From: an uncultured Bacilli bacterium | Lineage (GTDB): Bacteria > Bacillota_I > Bacilli_A > RF39 > UBA660 | NCBI GenBank assembly: GCA_934087065.1 | Contig: CAKOIS010000013.1 | Span: forward strand, 1-27,173 | Direction of reading: 5' to 3' | Length of the DNA: 27,173 nt | Shown: piece by piece, positions 7,038-14,286 of the stretch | Position numbering within the stretch: position 1 is the first letter of the stretch | Layout of the letters: each line of letters starts with the position of its first letter | Notes under the pieces: model-generated | Database searches by the model: none | What the model was told of the DNA's origin: nothing | The model's input: only the letters and a program-made list of their open reading frames with translations | Made by a program: the position numbers and the translations under genes

Positions 7038-7142
7038 GCTTGATATAAAAAATTATATGTGAATTCTTTTTGTAATAAAGTATAATTGGGCATTTAACGC
7101 ATATAATATTTATATACAATAATGCAAAATGTAACTGTTTTC

Positions 7143-7193
7143 TTGACACAATGTCAAATTATGTTTGACATTTTAATAAAAATAGTGTATTAT
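7143..7193 (+). promoter_or_regulatory. Promoter and upstream palindrome of the structured RNA
   Basis: TTGACA (7165-7170), 17-bp spacer, TATTAT (7188-7193). Just upstream lies a second, perfect 6-3-6 palindrome, TTGACA-CAA-TGTCAA (7143-7157). It could be an operator or activator site. Confidence 0.75.
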
Positions 7194-7199
7194 TGTATT

Positions 7200-7310
7200 A
7201 CCGGAGAGAAATCTCGTCAGGTCGATAGTTAGGTCGCGAATATTTATATTTAAGCGTAATTCTAAGTACGCCGCCCTAATTGGGAAAAAGCCAGTAATGG
7301 CTTTTTTTCT
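7200..7310 (+). ncRNA. Structured RNA converging on the DUF3800 gene
   Basis: Transcription is expected to start near 7200, and a strong terminator closes it. 37 of 84 bases (7201-7284) are G or C in a very AT-rich region, and there is no reading frame. Visible pairings: a GAGA-GAAA-TCTC hairpin (7204-7215), a GCGTA/TACGC hairpin (7253-7257/7266-7270), and either a long-range AGTTAGG/CCTAATT helix enclosing it or a local CCC/GGG hairpin (about 7274-7284). AGGTCG occurs twice (near 7219 and 7231). The 3' end shares its terminator with the DUF3800 gene. Several conserved RNA motifs named after DUF3800 genes have been published (DUF3800-I and following); I believe this is such an RNA but cannot assign which. 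Confidence 0.75.
7285..7308. terminator. Bidirectional terminator, RNA and DUF3800 gene
   Basis: AAAAAGCCA (7285-7293), loop GTAA, TGGCTTTTT (7298-7306), continuing into a T-run. The A/T flanks let it work on both strands. Confidence 0.9.
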
Positions 7311-7311
7311 T

Positions 7312-8034
7312 TTATGGAAGTTTTATTTTTAAGTCTACAAATTTTGATAAAGCTCTTCCGTAGTTTTCCATGTTGTCAAGTACAGTTCTTCTTATTGTAC
7401 CTGCTAGTAAATCGGCTGCTTGAATAACATAACTCTTAGCAGATACTTGATAAGTAACTAAAATTTCTAAATCAGAGTAAACTATTTTCTTTCTCTTAGC
7501 AGAATAATTGTAGGCGGATATTCCATATTTAAGCTCTTCTAATATACCATCGCGTAAATTATAATATCCATTACTTTTTGTACTTTGTTGGTCTATATTT
7601 AAAATAATCTTAATAGGTTTAAATGGATCAATTTTGTCTTCTTTAATTAGTGACTTTAATATTTCTTTAATAAGCCTACGAATAGCATAATCAGTAAATC
7701 TCCCTTTTGATGCCTTACTTTGTAATATTTCTTCATACACCTTTTTATTTTCAATTATTAACCCAACTACAAAATAATTTTTAATGTAATTCATCAACCA
7801 ACGCTTATGTTCTGGCTTAATATTTGTATTTTTAATCTCAGGACAGGCGTGATTACATATCTTGCAGTATTCACACTTGACCTCATTTATAATCTTTTTA
7901 TACTGAGTTATAAATTTATCTTTCTCTTTTTTATTTAAAAATACGACACCGCCATACACACTAATGTCTTCTTTAGAACTTAATTTACCAGAATCATCTA
8001 AATTTATATATATTTCTTGCACTTCATTTCTCAT
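7312..8034 (-). CDS. DUF3800 domain protein
   Basis: The N-terminus INLDDSGKL carries the acidic D-[DE]-S-G motif of DUF3800. CPEIKNTNIK matches its E-[IL]-K element, NIDQQS is a further conserved acidic patch, and AADLLAGTIRR is its C-terminal helix. The family is thought to be a metal-dependent nuclease-like fold, often found with mobile elements and defence genes; no activity is established that I can cite. Four cysteines cluster at residues about 45-55 (CEYCKICNHAC). The ATG at 8032-8034 has AGGAGGT upstream; an in-frame earlier ATG would have no such site. It converges on a structured RNA with which it shares a terminator, and lies downstream of the PHP-ATPase pair on the same strand. 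Confidence 0.85.
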   Translation of the reverse strand: MRNEVQEIYINLDDSGKLSSKEDISVYGGVVFLNKKEKDKFITQYKKIINEVKCEYCKICNHACPEIKNTNIKPEHKRWLMNYIKNYFVVGLIIENKKVYEEILQSKASKGRFTDYAIRRLIKEILKSLIKEDKIDPFKPIKIILNIDQQSTKSNGYYNLRDGILEELKYGISAYNYSAKRKKIVYSDLEILVTYQVSAKSYVIQAADLLAGTIRRTVLDNMENYGRALSKFVDLKIKLP

Positions 8035-8056
8035 ATAACCTCCTGAATGTAAGATA

Positions 8057-8062
8057 ATTATA
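8057..8062 (-). promoter_or_regulatory. -10 box of the DUF3800 gene
   Basis: TATAAT, minus strand, 22 bp upstream of the ATG; the -35 (TTTGTT-like) is weak. DUF3800 can therefore be transcribed separately from the genes at 8271-10842. Confidence 0.6.
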
Positions 8063-8270
8063 ACACTTAATTCATGAAAAACAAAGCAATAGTTATATAA
8101 AATACTTTTCAAATAGTAAAAATGGAATATCCAAATTGATATTATTATTGCATATGATGAATATTTCTATCGGTTATAAAGTTTAACAGAACTTAAATAT
8201 AAAGTTTAAGAGATTTTATCAAAATTATATTTAATCTATTAATACTGGGTTAGTAGCTGATAATTAGCAA

Positions 8271-8561
8271 TTACTTATCAGATTTTTCTTCTTCTGCAAT
8301 ACTTATACCGTCAATTATATTTTTAAATATTTTATGACATTCTTTTATATAATATATATAATCATCATTTAAATCAGTTAAACAATCCAATTCAAGAAGT
8401 TCATATGTTTTTCCATTTTCATATTTGAACTTATCATATATCTCTTTAGCGTTAATAGTCTTTTTGTTTTCAGATAATAAAACTAAATTATCATCATCAA
8501 ACTTAACGTTAATCGAATTATCTCTACTATTATAGTAAACTTTTACTTTTACTGTTTTCAT
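8271..8561 (-). CDS. Small partner protein of the PHP-ATPase, 96 aa
   Basis: Not recognised. The ATG at 8559-8561 follows GAAAGGAG by about 11 nt and sits 32 bp inside the end of the PHP-ATPase gene, so the two are translated together. The protein is acidic and lysine-rich without membrane segments. Residues 1-30 look like a small beta sheet (KTVKVKVYYNSRDNSINVKF), the rest is probably helical. Such tightly overlapped small genes are often accessory subunits or inhibitors of the ATPase. The 8035-8270 stretch after it has no gene; it holds two ATAAAGTTTAA direct repeats (near 8175 and 8200) and no clear terminator. Confidence 0.65.
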   Translation of the reverse strand: MKTVKVKVYYNSRDNSINVKFDDDNLVLLSENKKTINAKEIYDKFKYENGKTYELLELDCLTDLNDDYIYYIKECHKIFKNIIDGISIAEEEKSDK

Positions 8562-10842
8562 ATAAAGCAAATCTCCTTTCAATTGCTTCCTTTCCGCCAT
8601 CCATTAAATCAGCAATATTTTCTATTATTGAATAGTTATTTTCACTAAATTCTAAACATCCATTTCTTATAGTAATCATATCATTATTATCCTTGTTTAA
8701 ACAAATAACATTATCAACATCTAAATTAACAACTAATAATGGATTATGGGTAACAATTATAACCTGTTTTTTATCTCTAATTTTATCTATGTAATTAATT
8801 AGTTCATTTGAAATTTTATTGTTACTAATATCATCTTCTGGCTGATCAATTAACAAAACATCCTTTGTTTTATCAAAATTACCAAATTTAAAATCATAAT
8901 AAACAATTGATATTTCTCCTGGCGTTTTTCCAATTATTTTTTTATCAGATTTCTTTTCAATTGTTGTTTCTTCATTCGAATATTTTTCTGTAAATTTATC
9001 GACAGAATTATACCACGTACTTAATTGTTCAATACTCTTAATACCGCTTAAACTTTGAACCAATTCTTCTATATTATCTATGTTGAATATATTATTTTTA
9101 TTGTAACCATTATTAAATAGTTCTTCAAAAAATTCGTTACTTAAATCAATATTATCGTATTTAGTTTTTTTAACAAAATAAAATCCTTCATTCATTTTTT
9201 CAGTTTTTCCAGGTAATGGTTTAGGAAAATCCGGAATCTTTCTTTCGCATATTTGTTGTTTTAATGTTGATACTATTTCGTTACAAAAATCATTTAAATT
9301 TTTTAAATAATCATTGTTTTCTTTTTCTTTATCGGTACGTTTTGTTTCCATATTAGAATCAAAAGTATCTAATGAAGACTTTATTAAGTTTATTATATCA
9401 TTAGCTTTGGCAATTTCCTTGTGTTTTTTGTTCAAATCTTTTTGTATAATATCTATACTTTTAATGATGTCTTCTAATTCTTTATAATTTTTATTATAAA
9501 AATTTATATTTTCATTATATTCTTTTTCTAATTCAATATAAATTCTATTTAATTCATTGTATCTATCCTTGTATAAATCTTTTATATCTTCTATTTCTTT
9601 ATTAATCGATGGAATATAATTTTTTTCAGTTATTATTACGGGCGAAAAATTTAATTTTTCTAAACTATCAACCTTATTTTTTGCAGTTATTGTACCTTGT
9701 ATATAACTTATTAATTTAATACTATAATCTTTTATATTCTTTTTAAATATATCTTTATTATTGATACTATCAAAGTAATTGTTATTTTCCTTTTTAAAAA
9801 GTTCTCCTTTTTTTACATTATCAATAATTTCGTTTTGTTTAATATATTCTATTGAAGGAGTGCCAATCTTTTCAAGATCCATAAAATTACTTTTAATTAT
9901 TTTATTATAATAAGGTTTAATACTTGAACTTCCAATCATTTCTAATAATAATGTCTTACCTGAACCATTATCTCCTACAATGGCATTAATTCCATTACAA
10001 AATTGATATTCTTTACCATTGCATTTAATAGATTTTATATAATTCATGTTTTTATTTTCTACTCTATTAAATCTTGTTTTAAAACTTGTAAAAGAAAAAA
10101 CCAATCCATCAAATGTAGGTAATGCTTTTATCTTACTTACATAGTTTTTATTACCACTATTCTCATCTTTACAAGGATAGCATTCCCATTTATGGCAATC
10201 ACTACCAATTACCGTTGCTATGTTTTTTTCTGCTTTTTTTAATGAATTAATAATCATTCCCTGAACAGATGGTCTTTGATATTCTAAAGCATTAATATAA
10301 CCGGTTGAAATATATTCATATACATCTTCAACTGAATTTGATAAACTTCTTTTCCCACCTTCAGGATTATCCAATGATTTATGTTGGTGTGCAATCAATA
10401 AGACACTACAATTTATTTCTTTTAAAATTTTTTCAAATTCATTTTTCTTATAAAAGCCATCCTTTTTTGTTATAACTCCATTATTTTTTAATATTTGTTC
10501 AATTTTTGAAATTTTTGCTGAATCTGAATCATCAAAAATCACTATTATATGACATACCTTTTTATTATCTTCAAGCTGAACATCAAACTCTATTCCAGGT
10601 AAAATATTTAGAATATTGGGATAATCTTGGCTATTAATTCTATTTTTTAATTTTGTATACAAATTATAACTAAATCTATTATGATCGGTAATTGAAAACA
10701 AATTAATATTTTTTTCATTTAATTTTTCCAATAAGACTTCAATATTATCTTCATTACTGTTAGCCACATAATCGTTTTCTTCCTTATATTCACTGTATAT
10801 GGAATGAATATGCAAATCAAAGTTTATTATTCTATTCAACAT
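8530..10842 (-). CDS. PHP phosphoesterase-ABC ATPase fusion, probable defence protein
   Basis: An N-terminal PHP domain shows metal-binding motifs DLHIHS (residues 9-14), ITDHN (51-55), PGIEF (82-86), AHQH (151-154) and GSDCH (213-217). It is followed by an ABC/SMC-type ATPase with Walker A GDNGSGKT (290-297), a long coiled-coil insertion rich in E/K/N (about 400-520), Walker B VLLIDQPEDD and the H-loop VIIVTHN near the C-terminus. PHP domains cleave phosphoesters; ABC ATPases of the RecN/OLD/SMC type sense DNA or RNA ends. Fusions of this build occur in anti-phage and tRNA-cleavage-type systems, and I recall the name 'TrlF family AAA-like ATPase' for relatives. I use the ATG at 10840-10842, 8 nt after GGAGG; TTG upstream overlaps that site. 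Confidence 0.8.
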   Translation of the reverse strand: MLNRIINFDLHIHSIYSEYKEENDYVANSNEDNIEVLLEKLNEKNINLFSITDHNRFSYNLYTKLKNRINSQDYPNILNILPGIEFDVQLEDNKKVCHIIVIFDDSDSAKISKIEQILKNNGVITKKDGFYKKNEFEKILKEINCSVLLIAHQHKSLDNPEGGKRSLSNSVEDVYEYISTGYINALEYQRPSVQGMIINSLKKAEKNIATVIGSDCHKWECYPCKDENSGNKNYVSKIKALPTFDGLVFSFTSFKTRFNRVENKNMNYIKSIKCNGKEYQFCNGINAIVGDNGSGKTLLLEMIGSSSIKPYYNKIIKSNFMDLEKIGTPSIEYIKQNEIIDNVKKGELFKKENNNYFDSINNKDIFKKNIKDYSIKLISYIQGTITAKNKVDSLEKLNFSPVIITEKNYIPSINKEIEDIKDLYKDRYNELNRIYIELEKEYNENINFYNKNYKELEDIIKSIDIIQKDLNKKHKEIAKANDIINLIKSSLDTFDSNMETKRTDKEKENNDYLKNLNDFCNEIVSTLKQQICERKIPDFPKPLPGKTEKMNEGFYFVKKTKYDNIDLSNEFFEELFNNGYNKNNIFNIDNIEELVQSLSGIKSIEQLSTWYNSVDKFTEKYSNEETTIEKKSDKKIIGKTPGEISIVYYDFKFGNFDKTKDVLLIDQPEDDISNNKISNELINYIDKIRDKKQVIIVTHNPLLVVNLDVDNVICLNKDNNDMITIRNGCLEFSENNYSIIENIADLMDGGKEAIERRFALYENSKSKSLL

Positions 10843-10903
10843 ATTTAATACCTCCAATCATACTTTAACTTAAATAATGAAACCACGCATATTATTTATC
10901 ATA

Positions 10904-10969
10904 ACATAGATTAGTTAAATTGAGATTATCACCCGCCTATTAATTTAGTATTTTTTTTCTAATCTATGT
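10904..10969. repeat. Inverted repeat 1 upstream of the PHP-ATPase
   Basis: ACATAGATTAG (10904-10914) is an exact inverted copy of CTAATCTATGT (10959-10969). An inner arm pair, TAAATT/AATTTA, lies within the 44-nt loop, which also contains the unusual GC patch CACCCGCC and a T8 run. It falls in the expected leader or promoter region of the PHP-ATPase gene. Confidence 0.7.
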
Positions 10970-10981
10970 CGTTAGTAATAT

Positions 10982-11058
10982 AAAGTAATATTATTTTATA
11001 CTTCGCTACTTTAATTTTTAACGTTTGCAACAATATTTATTTTAGATAATATTACTTT
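10982..11058. repeat. Inverted repeat 2 upstream of the PHP-ATPase
   Basis: AAAGTAATATTAT (10982-10994) is an exact 13-bp inverted copy of ATAATATTACTTT (11046-11058), with a 51-nt loop. Together with inverted repeat 1 it fills the 10.9-11.06 kb gap, where I see no protein-coding frame. Confidence 0.7.
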
Positions 11059-11086
11059 TATCAGTAATTTAATTGTTTCTTTATCT

Positions 11087-11209
11087 TCATAATTTAGATA
11101 AAGTTTTTTTTATTTTTTCTACTTTTGGTTCTTGTTTGTTTTTGCATGAGTCTCTAAAGATATAACAGAATATTAAGAAACCTATAAAAATAATAATAGT
11201 CATAAACAT
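11087..11209 (-). CDS. Small membrane protein, 40 aa
   Basis: ATG at 11207-11209 after a GAAGGTGG ribosome site; stop TGA. Residues 1-18 (MFMTIIIFIGFLIFCYIF) form one membrane helix, followed by a charged lysine-rich tail. Sequence upstream on the minus strand holds TTGGTA-16 bp-TATAGT followed by TATAAT, a plausible promoter near 11230-11260. The build resembles small regulatory membrane peptides or type I toxins, but no antitoxin RNA was identified. Confidence 0.55.
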   Translation of the reverse strand: MFMTIIIFIGFLIFCYIFRDSCKNKQEPKVEKIKKTLSKL

Positions 11210-11283
11210 AAACCACCTTCTCTTAAATAACATTATACTATACTTTTTAGTAAAATTGTACCAATTTTTTACATTAATTCAAA

Positions 11284-11306
11284 AAAGCCTCCATAATAGA
11301 GACTTT
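11284..11306 (-). terminator. Terminator of the glmS/NERD operon
   Basis: AAAGcCTC (11284-11291) pairs with GAGaCTTT (11299-11306), one mismatch; a T-run follows on the minus strand. Confidence 0.75.
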
Positions 11307-11309
11307 AAG

Positions 11310-12038
11310 TTATTTTTTAAATCTACATCTAGGGTAATTAGAACATCCTACGAAACTTCCATACTTGCTTTGTCTGTTAACAAGTTCTCCACCACAAAGT
11401 GGGCATTTATTAATTAGTTCATTAGTTTTTACTTTCTTTATTTCTTTTACATTCTTAACATGCATTCTAGAATTTGTGTACCCTTTAATATTTCTACTAA
11501 CTAAAGTATTATACCCTTCTATATAATTTGGAAGTATTTCATTTGTATAACTTTTAATATAGTTGACTAATTTATAAATTCTAATTACATTATTCGAATT
11601 AATCCTTACTTTAGCTTGACTAGAGATACATACAATTGAAATAAATTTATCATCAGTAATTTCTAAGACTTCAGACAAAGCTTTTATATGGCCATAATTT
11701 TGATATACTGGATTATTAATGTAGTAAGTGTTTTTTCCTCTTTTGACAGTCCAGTTTTTGTCGTAATCCTTACCTTTAATATACCCATTTATCTGCTTAG
11801 TTTCTATTACAAATATGCCATACTTAGAAACTACAATATGATCTATTTGATGAGTGGAATTGTCTATAGTTCTAACTATTACGTTATTTAAAACTTTGTA
11901 GTCTTTCTTTAATTTTTTAAGTTCTAGTTTAACCCAAAATTCACCAAAGAAACCTATTACTTTCTTTTGGATAATTGGTATTAAGATAACTATTAGCCAT
12001 AAAAATATATATTCTTTACTAAATAAGAGTTTAAGCAT
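11310..12038 (-). CDS. NERD nuclease-related protein with C-terminal zinc ribbon
   Basis: An N-terminal membrane helix (residues about 8-25, YIFLWLIVILIPII) is followed by a NERD domain: GEFWVKLEL, then IDHIVVSKYGIFVIETK with the D and E-x-K residues of the nuclease-like fold. The C-terminus CPLCGGELVNRQSKYGSF and the following GCSNYPRC is a topoisomerase I-type zinc ribbon that may bind DNA. It is probably a membrane-associated DNA-processing protein; the biological role is unknown. It starts 3 bp after the glmS stop, with its ribosome site (GTGGAG) inside the end of glmS, so it is co-transcribed with glmS and under the same ribozyme. Confidence 0.85.
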   Translation of the reverse strand: MLKLLFSKEYIFLWLIVILIPIIQKKVIGFFGEFWVKLELKKLKKDYKVLNNVIVRTIDNSTHQIDHIVVSKYGIFVIETKQINGYIKGKDYDKNWTVKRGKNTYYINNPVYQNYGHIKALSEVLEITDDKFISIVCISSQAKVRINSNNVIRIYKLVNYIKSYTNEILPNYIEGYNTLVSRNIKGYTNSRMHVKNVKEIKKVKTNELINKCPLCGGELVNRQSKYGSFVGCSNYPRCRFKK

Positions 12039-12041
12039 TGT

Positions 12042-13787
12042 TTACTCCACTGTCACACTCTTAGCTAAATTCTTAGGTTTATCAATATCATTACCTTTTA
12101 ACTTAGCAACTTCGTAACTTATTAATTGTAAAGGTATAATTGTTAAGATTGGTCTTAATTCTTCAGTTACTTTAGGAATACTAATTAACTCGTCATACAC
12201 GCCTTCGTTAATAACTTCTTTGTCAGTTACTAATATAACATAAGCACCTCTTGCTTTAACTTCTTTAGCATTACTAATAGTTTTTAAGTATAACTCATCA
12301 CTTGTTGCAACCACTATAACAGGCGTTCCTTCATTAATTAATGAAATTGTCCCGTGTTTTAACTCTCCTGCAGCATAAGCTTCACTATGAATATAACTAA
12401 TTTCTTTTAGTTTTAAACTACCTTCCATACAAAGTGCATAGTCTATTCCTCTTCCGATAAAGTAAATGTCGTCTTTTGTCATTAGCATATTTGCAAGAGA
12501 AGTGTAATCTTTGTTAATTAGAGTTTCTATATAATAAGGTAGCTTTTGTAAGTCGTCAGTATTTATTTTTTCTTTACTATTTTTAACTGCAAGAAGTATT
12601 AAAGTGGTAATTTGTGCTAGATAAGCCTTTGTTGTTGCCACTGCTATTTCAGGACCTGCTAAAGTATAGATAACACTCTTACAAATTCTAGCAATGCTAC
12701 TTCCTTTAACATTAACAATTCCTAAAGTATCAACGCCCCTATCATTTGCAATATTAACACATTTTTTAGTGTCTGCAGTTTCCCCACTTTGACTAATTGC
12801 TATAACTAAAGTTTTACCTTTATAAAAATGTTTATCGTATTGGTATTCACTTGCAATACACACGTTCACTTTTATGTCGCATAGTTTTTCTATCATATAT
12901 TTACCAACTAGTCCCGCATGATAAGCACTTCCACACGCAACTATATCTATTTCATCATACTTACTTAAATCAAAATCTAATTCAACTTCACTAGTTTTTT
13001 TTATCACTTCTGCTTCTTCGTGTATTTCTTTAAGCATGTATGTCTCGTAACCATTCTTCTCTACTAAATTAGCATCCCCTTCAAATACACTTATTTCTTT
13101 ATTAACGATATTGCAATTTTTATCATATACAGTAACTTCATCTTTTGTTATTTTAACTATTTCATCGTTTTCTATATCAATATACTTATTAGTATACTTT
13201 AATATAGAAGGTACATCACTTGCAATAAAGTTTTCGTTTTCTCCTACTCCTATAATTAATGGACTATCTTTTCTTAAAGCATACATCGTGTCTTTTTCTA
13301 ACTCATTAATAATACCAAAAGCATAACTACCTAGAAACTTATTAACACATATACTTAAACTCTTAATCATATCGTTATTTTCTTTATATAAATAGTCAAT
13401 GTAAGCAGCCGCTACTTCAGTATCTGTGTCACTTTTGAAAGTGTAGCCTTCACTCATTAAAACACTTTTTAACTCCATAAAATTATCTATTATTCCATTA
13501 TGTACTAAAGTAATATTCCCCACTTTATGAGGATGAGCATTTTCTTTTGTTGGCTTACCATGAGTTGCCCATCTAGTGTGTCCGATTCCAATATGAGAAA
13601 TGTCTTTTTTAAGAACACCTTCTAGGTTACTAATTCTACCTACTTCCCTTTCTATTACAACATTATTATCTTTAATATAAGCTATACCCGCACTGTCATA
13701 ACCCCTGTATTCTAGGTGTTTTAACCCATCTATAATTACATCTATACTATTATTCTTTTCTCCTACGTATCCAATGATTCCACACAT
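12042..13787 (-). CDS. glmS: Glutamine-fructose-6-phosphate aminotransferase
   Basis: It makes glucosamine-6-phosphate, the first step to UDP-GlcNAc for peptidoglycan. MCGIIGYVG gives the N-terminal nucleophile Cys, and RGYDSAGI, GHTRWATHG and HNGIIDN are the glutaminase motifs. Two SIS sugar-isomerase domains follow (SQSGETADT; EGSLKLKEISYIHSEAYAAGELKHG), and the conserved C-terminus DKPKNLAKSVTVE is intact. The length, 581 aa, is normal. Expression is controlled by the glmS ribozyme in its leader. Confidence 0.98.
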   Translation of the reverse strand: MCGIIGYVGEKNNSIDVIIDGLKHLEYRGYDSAGIAYIKDNNVVIEREVGRISNLEGVLKKDISHIGIGHTRWATHGKPTKENAHPHKVGNITLVHNGIIDNFMELKSVLMSEGYTFKSDTDTEVAAAYIDYLYKENNDMIKSLSICVNKFLGSYAFGIINELEKDTMYALRKDSPLIIGVGENENFIASDVPSILKYTNKYIDIENDEIVKITKDEVTVYDKNCNIVNKEISVFEGDANLVEKNGYETYMLKEIHEEAEVIKKTSEVELDFDLSKYDEIDIVACGSAYHAGLVGKYMIEKLCDIKVNVCIASEYQYDKHFYKGKTLVIAISQSGETADTKKCVNIANDRGVDTLGIVNVKGSSIARICKSVIYTLAGPEIAVATTKAYLAQITTLILLAVKNSKEKINTDDLQKLPYYIETLINKDYTSLANMLMTKDDIYFIGRGIDYALCMEGSLKLKEISYIHSEAYAAGELKHGTISLINEGTPVIVVATSDELYLKTISNAKEVKARGAYVILVTDKEVINEGVYDELISIPKVTEELRPILTIIPLQLISYEVAKLKGNDIDKPKNLAKSVTVE

Positions 13788-13818
13788 AAAAATCCCTCCA
13801 TACTAAAAAATTTAGCAT

Positions 13819-13945
13819 GAAGTATATTTTGTTGTAATATTGATTTTACTTTTTGTAATACTTCTAACGAACTACTTATCCGTAACAGCACCCGCCGAAA
13901 AATCGATAACTGCTAACCTCGTCAACCACTTATGGTTCTGGCGCT
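13819..13945 (-). ncRNA. glmS self-cleaving ribozyme
   Basis: On the minus strand the core elements occur in order: AGCGCCAGAAC at the cleavage site (cut expected between 13945 and 13944), GTTGACGAGGTTAG, TATCGATTTTTCGGCGG, GTGCTGTTACGG and a long AU-rich stem closed by GAAGTAT/ATACTTC (13858-13864/13819-13825). In Bacillota this ribozyme cleaves the glmS mRNA when glucosamine-6-phosphate binds, lowering GlmS synthesis. Confidence 0.95.
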
Positions 13946-13989
13946 AAATATGAATAAATTACTCCTTTCGTTTCATATCTTCTGTAAAT

Positions 13990-14018
13990 ATTATATACAA
14001 AGATAACGAAAAAAGCAA
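13990..14018 (-). promoter_or_regulatory. glmS promoter
   Basis: TTGCTT (14013-14018), 17-bp spacer, TATAAT (13990-13995). The -35 box lies inside the terminator stem of the upstream genes. Confidence 0.75.
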
Positions 14019-14036
14019 CCTATAATTGGTCGCTTT
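14012..14036 (-). terminator. Terminator of the 14.0-15.0 kb operon
   Basis: AAAGC-ACC type stem, 14012-14020 with 14028-14036 (one mismatch), followed on the minus strand by a T-run. Confidence 0.8.
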
Positions 14037-14037
14037 A

Positions 14038-14286
14038 CTATAACTCGTTTATAACGTTTTTGTTCTTTTTGATAAAGTTTAAAAGTACTATTTGAAATTC
14101 TTCGTTACTTTCTAAACCTTCATAGTATTCTTTTCCGTTGTCTACAACTATTTTGTTGATTAGAAAGTCTTTGTCGTCGTTTGTACTAACTAGATAAACA
14201 TATTTACTACCATTAACTTCTACTGTGTCTAGTTCTATATATTCTTTACCATCAATATCTGTTACATTTACATTAATTTCTTCCAC
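14038..14286 (-). CDS. Hypothetical 82-aa acidic protein
   Basis: Not recognised with confidence; the repeated DIDGKEYIELDTVEVNGSKY pattern recalls small DUF1292-like proteins. A GTG at 14284-14286 with AGAGGTG 6 nt upstream is the likely start (MEEINVNV); a GTG three codons earlier overlaps that ribosome site. It overlaps the end of the upstream gene by 14 bp, so it is translationally coupled. Confidence 0.6.
   Translation of the reverse strand: MEEINVNVTDIDGKEYIELDTVEVNGSKYVYLVSTNDDKDFLINKIVVDNGKEYYEGLESNEEFQIVLLNFIKKNKNVINEL

Noticed and set aside
7200..7284. SRP RNA, because of a GTCAGGTC match.
   Set aside because: The conserved GGAAG...GCAGC loop of SRP RNA is absent.
10843..10857. 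Five-residue N-terminal extension of the PHP-ATPase from a TTG codon.
   Set aside because: The TTG overlaps the GGAGG ribosome site used by the ATG at 10842.
10885..10960. Possible tracrRNA: ACATAGATTAGTTAAATT resembles the anti-repeat plus bulge layout for the CRISPR repeat.
   Set aside because: Only about eight bases (ACATAGAT) match continuously, no nexus hairpin or promoter follows, and the site is 16 kb from the array; the same bases are explained by the local inverted repeat.
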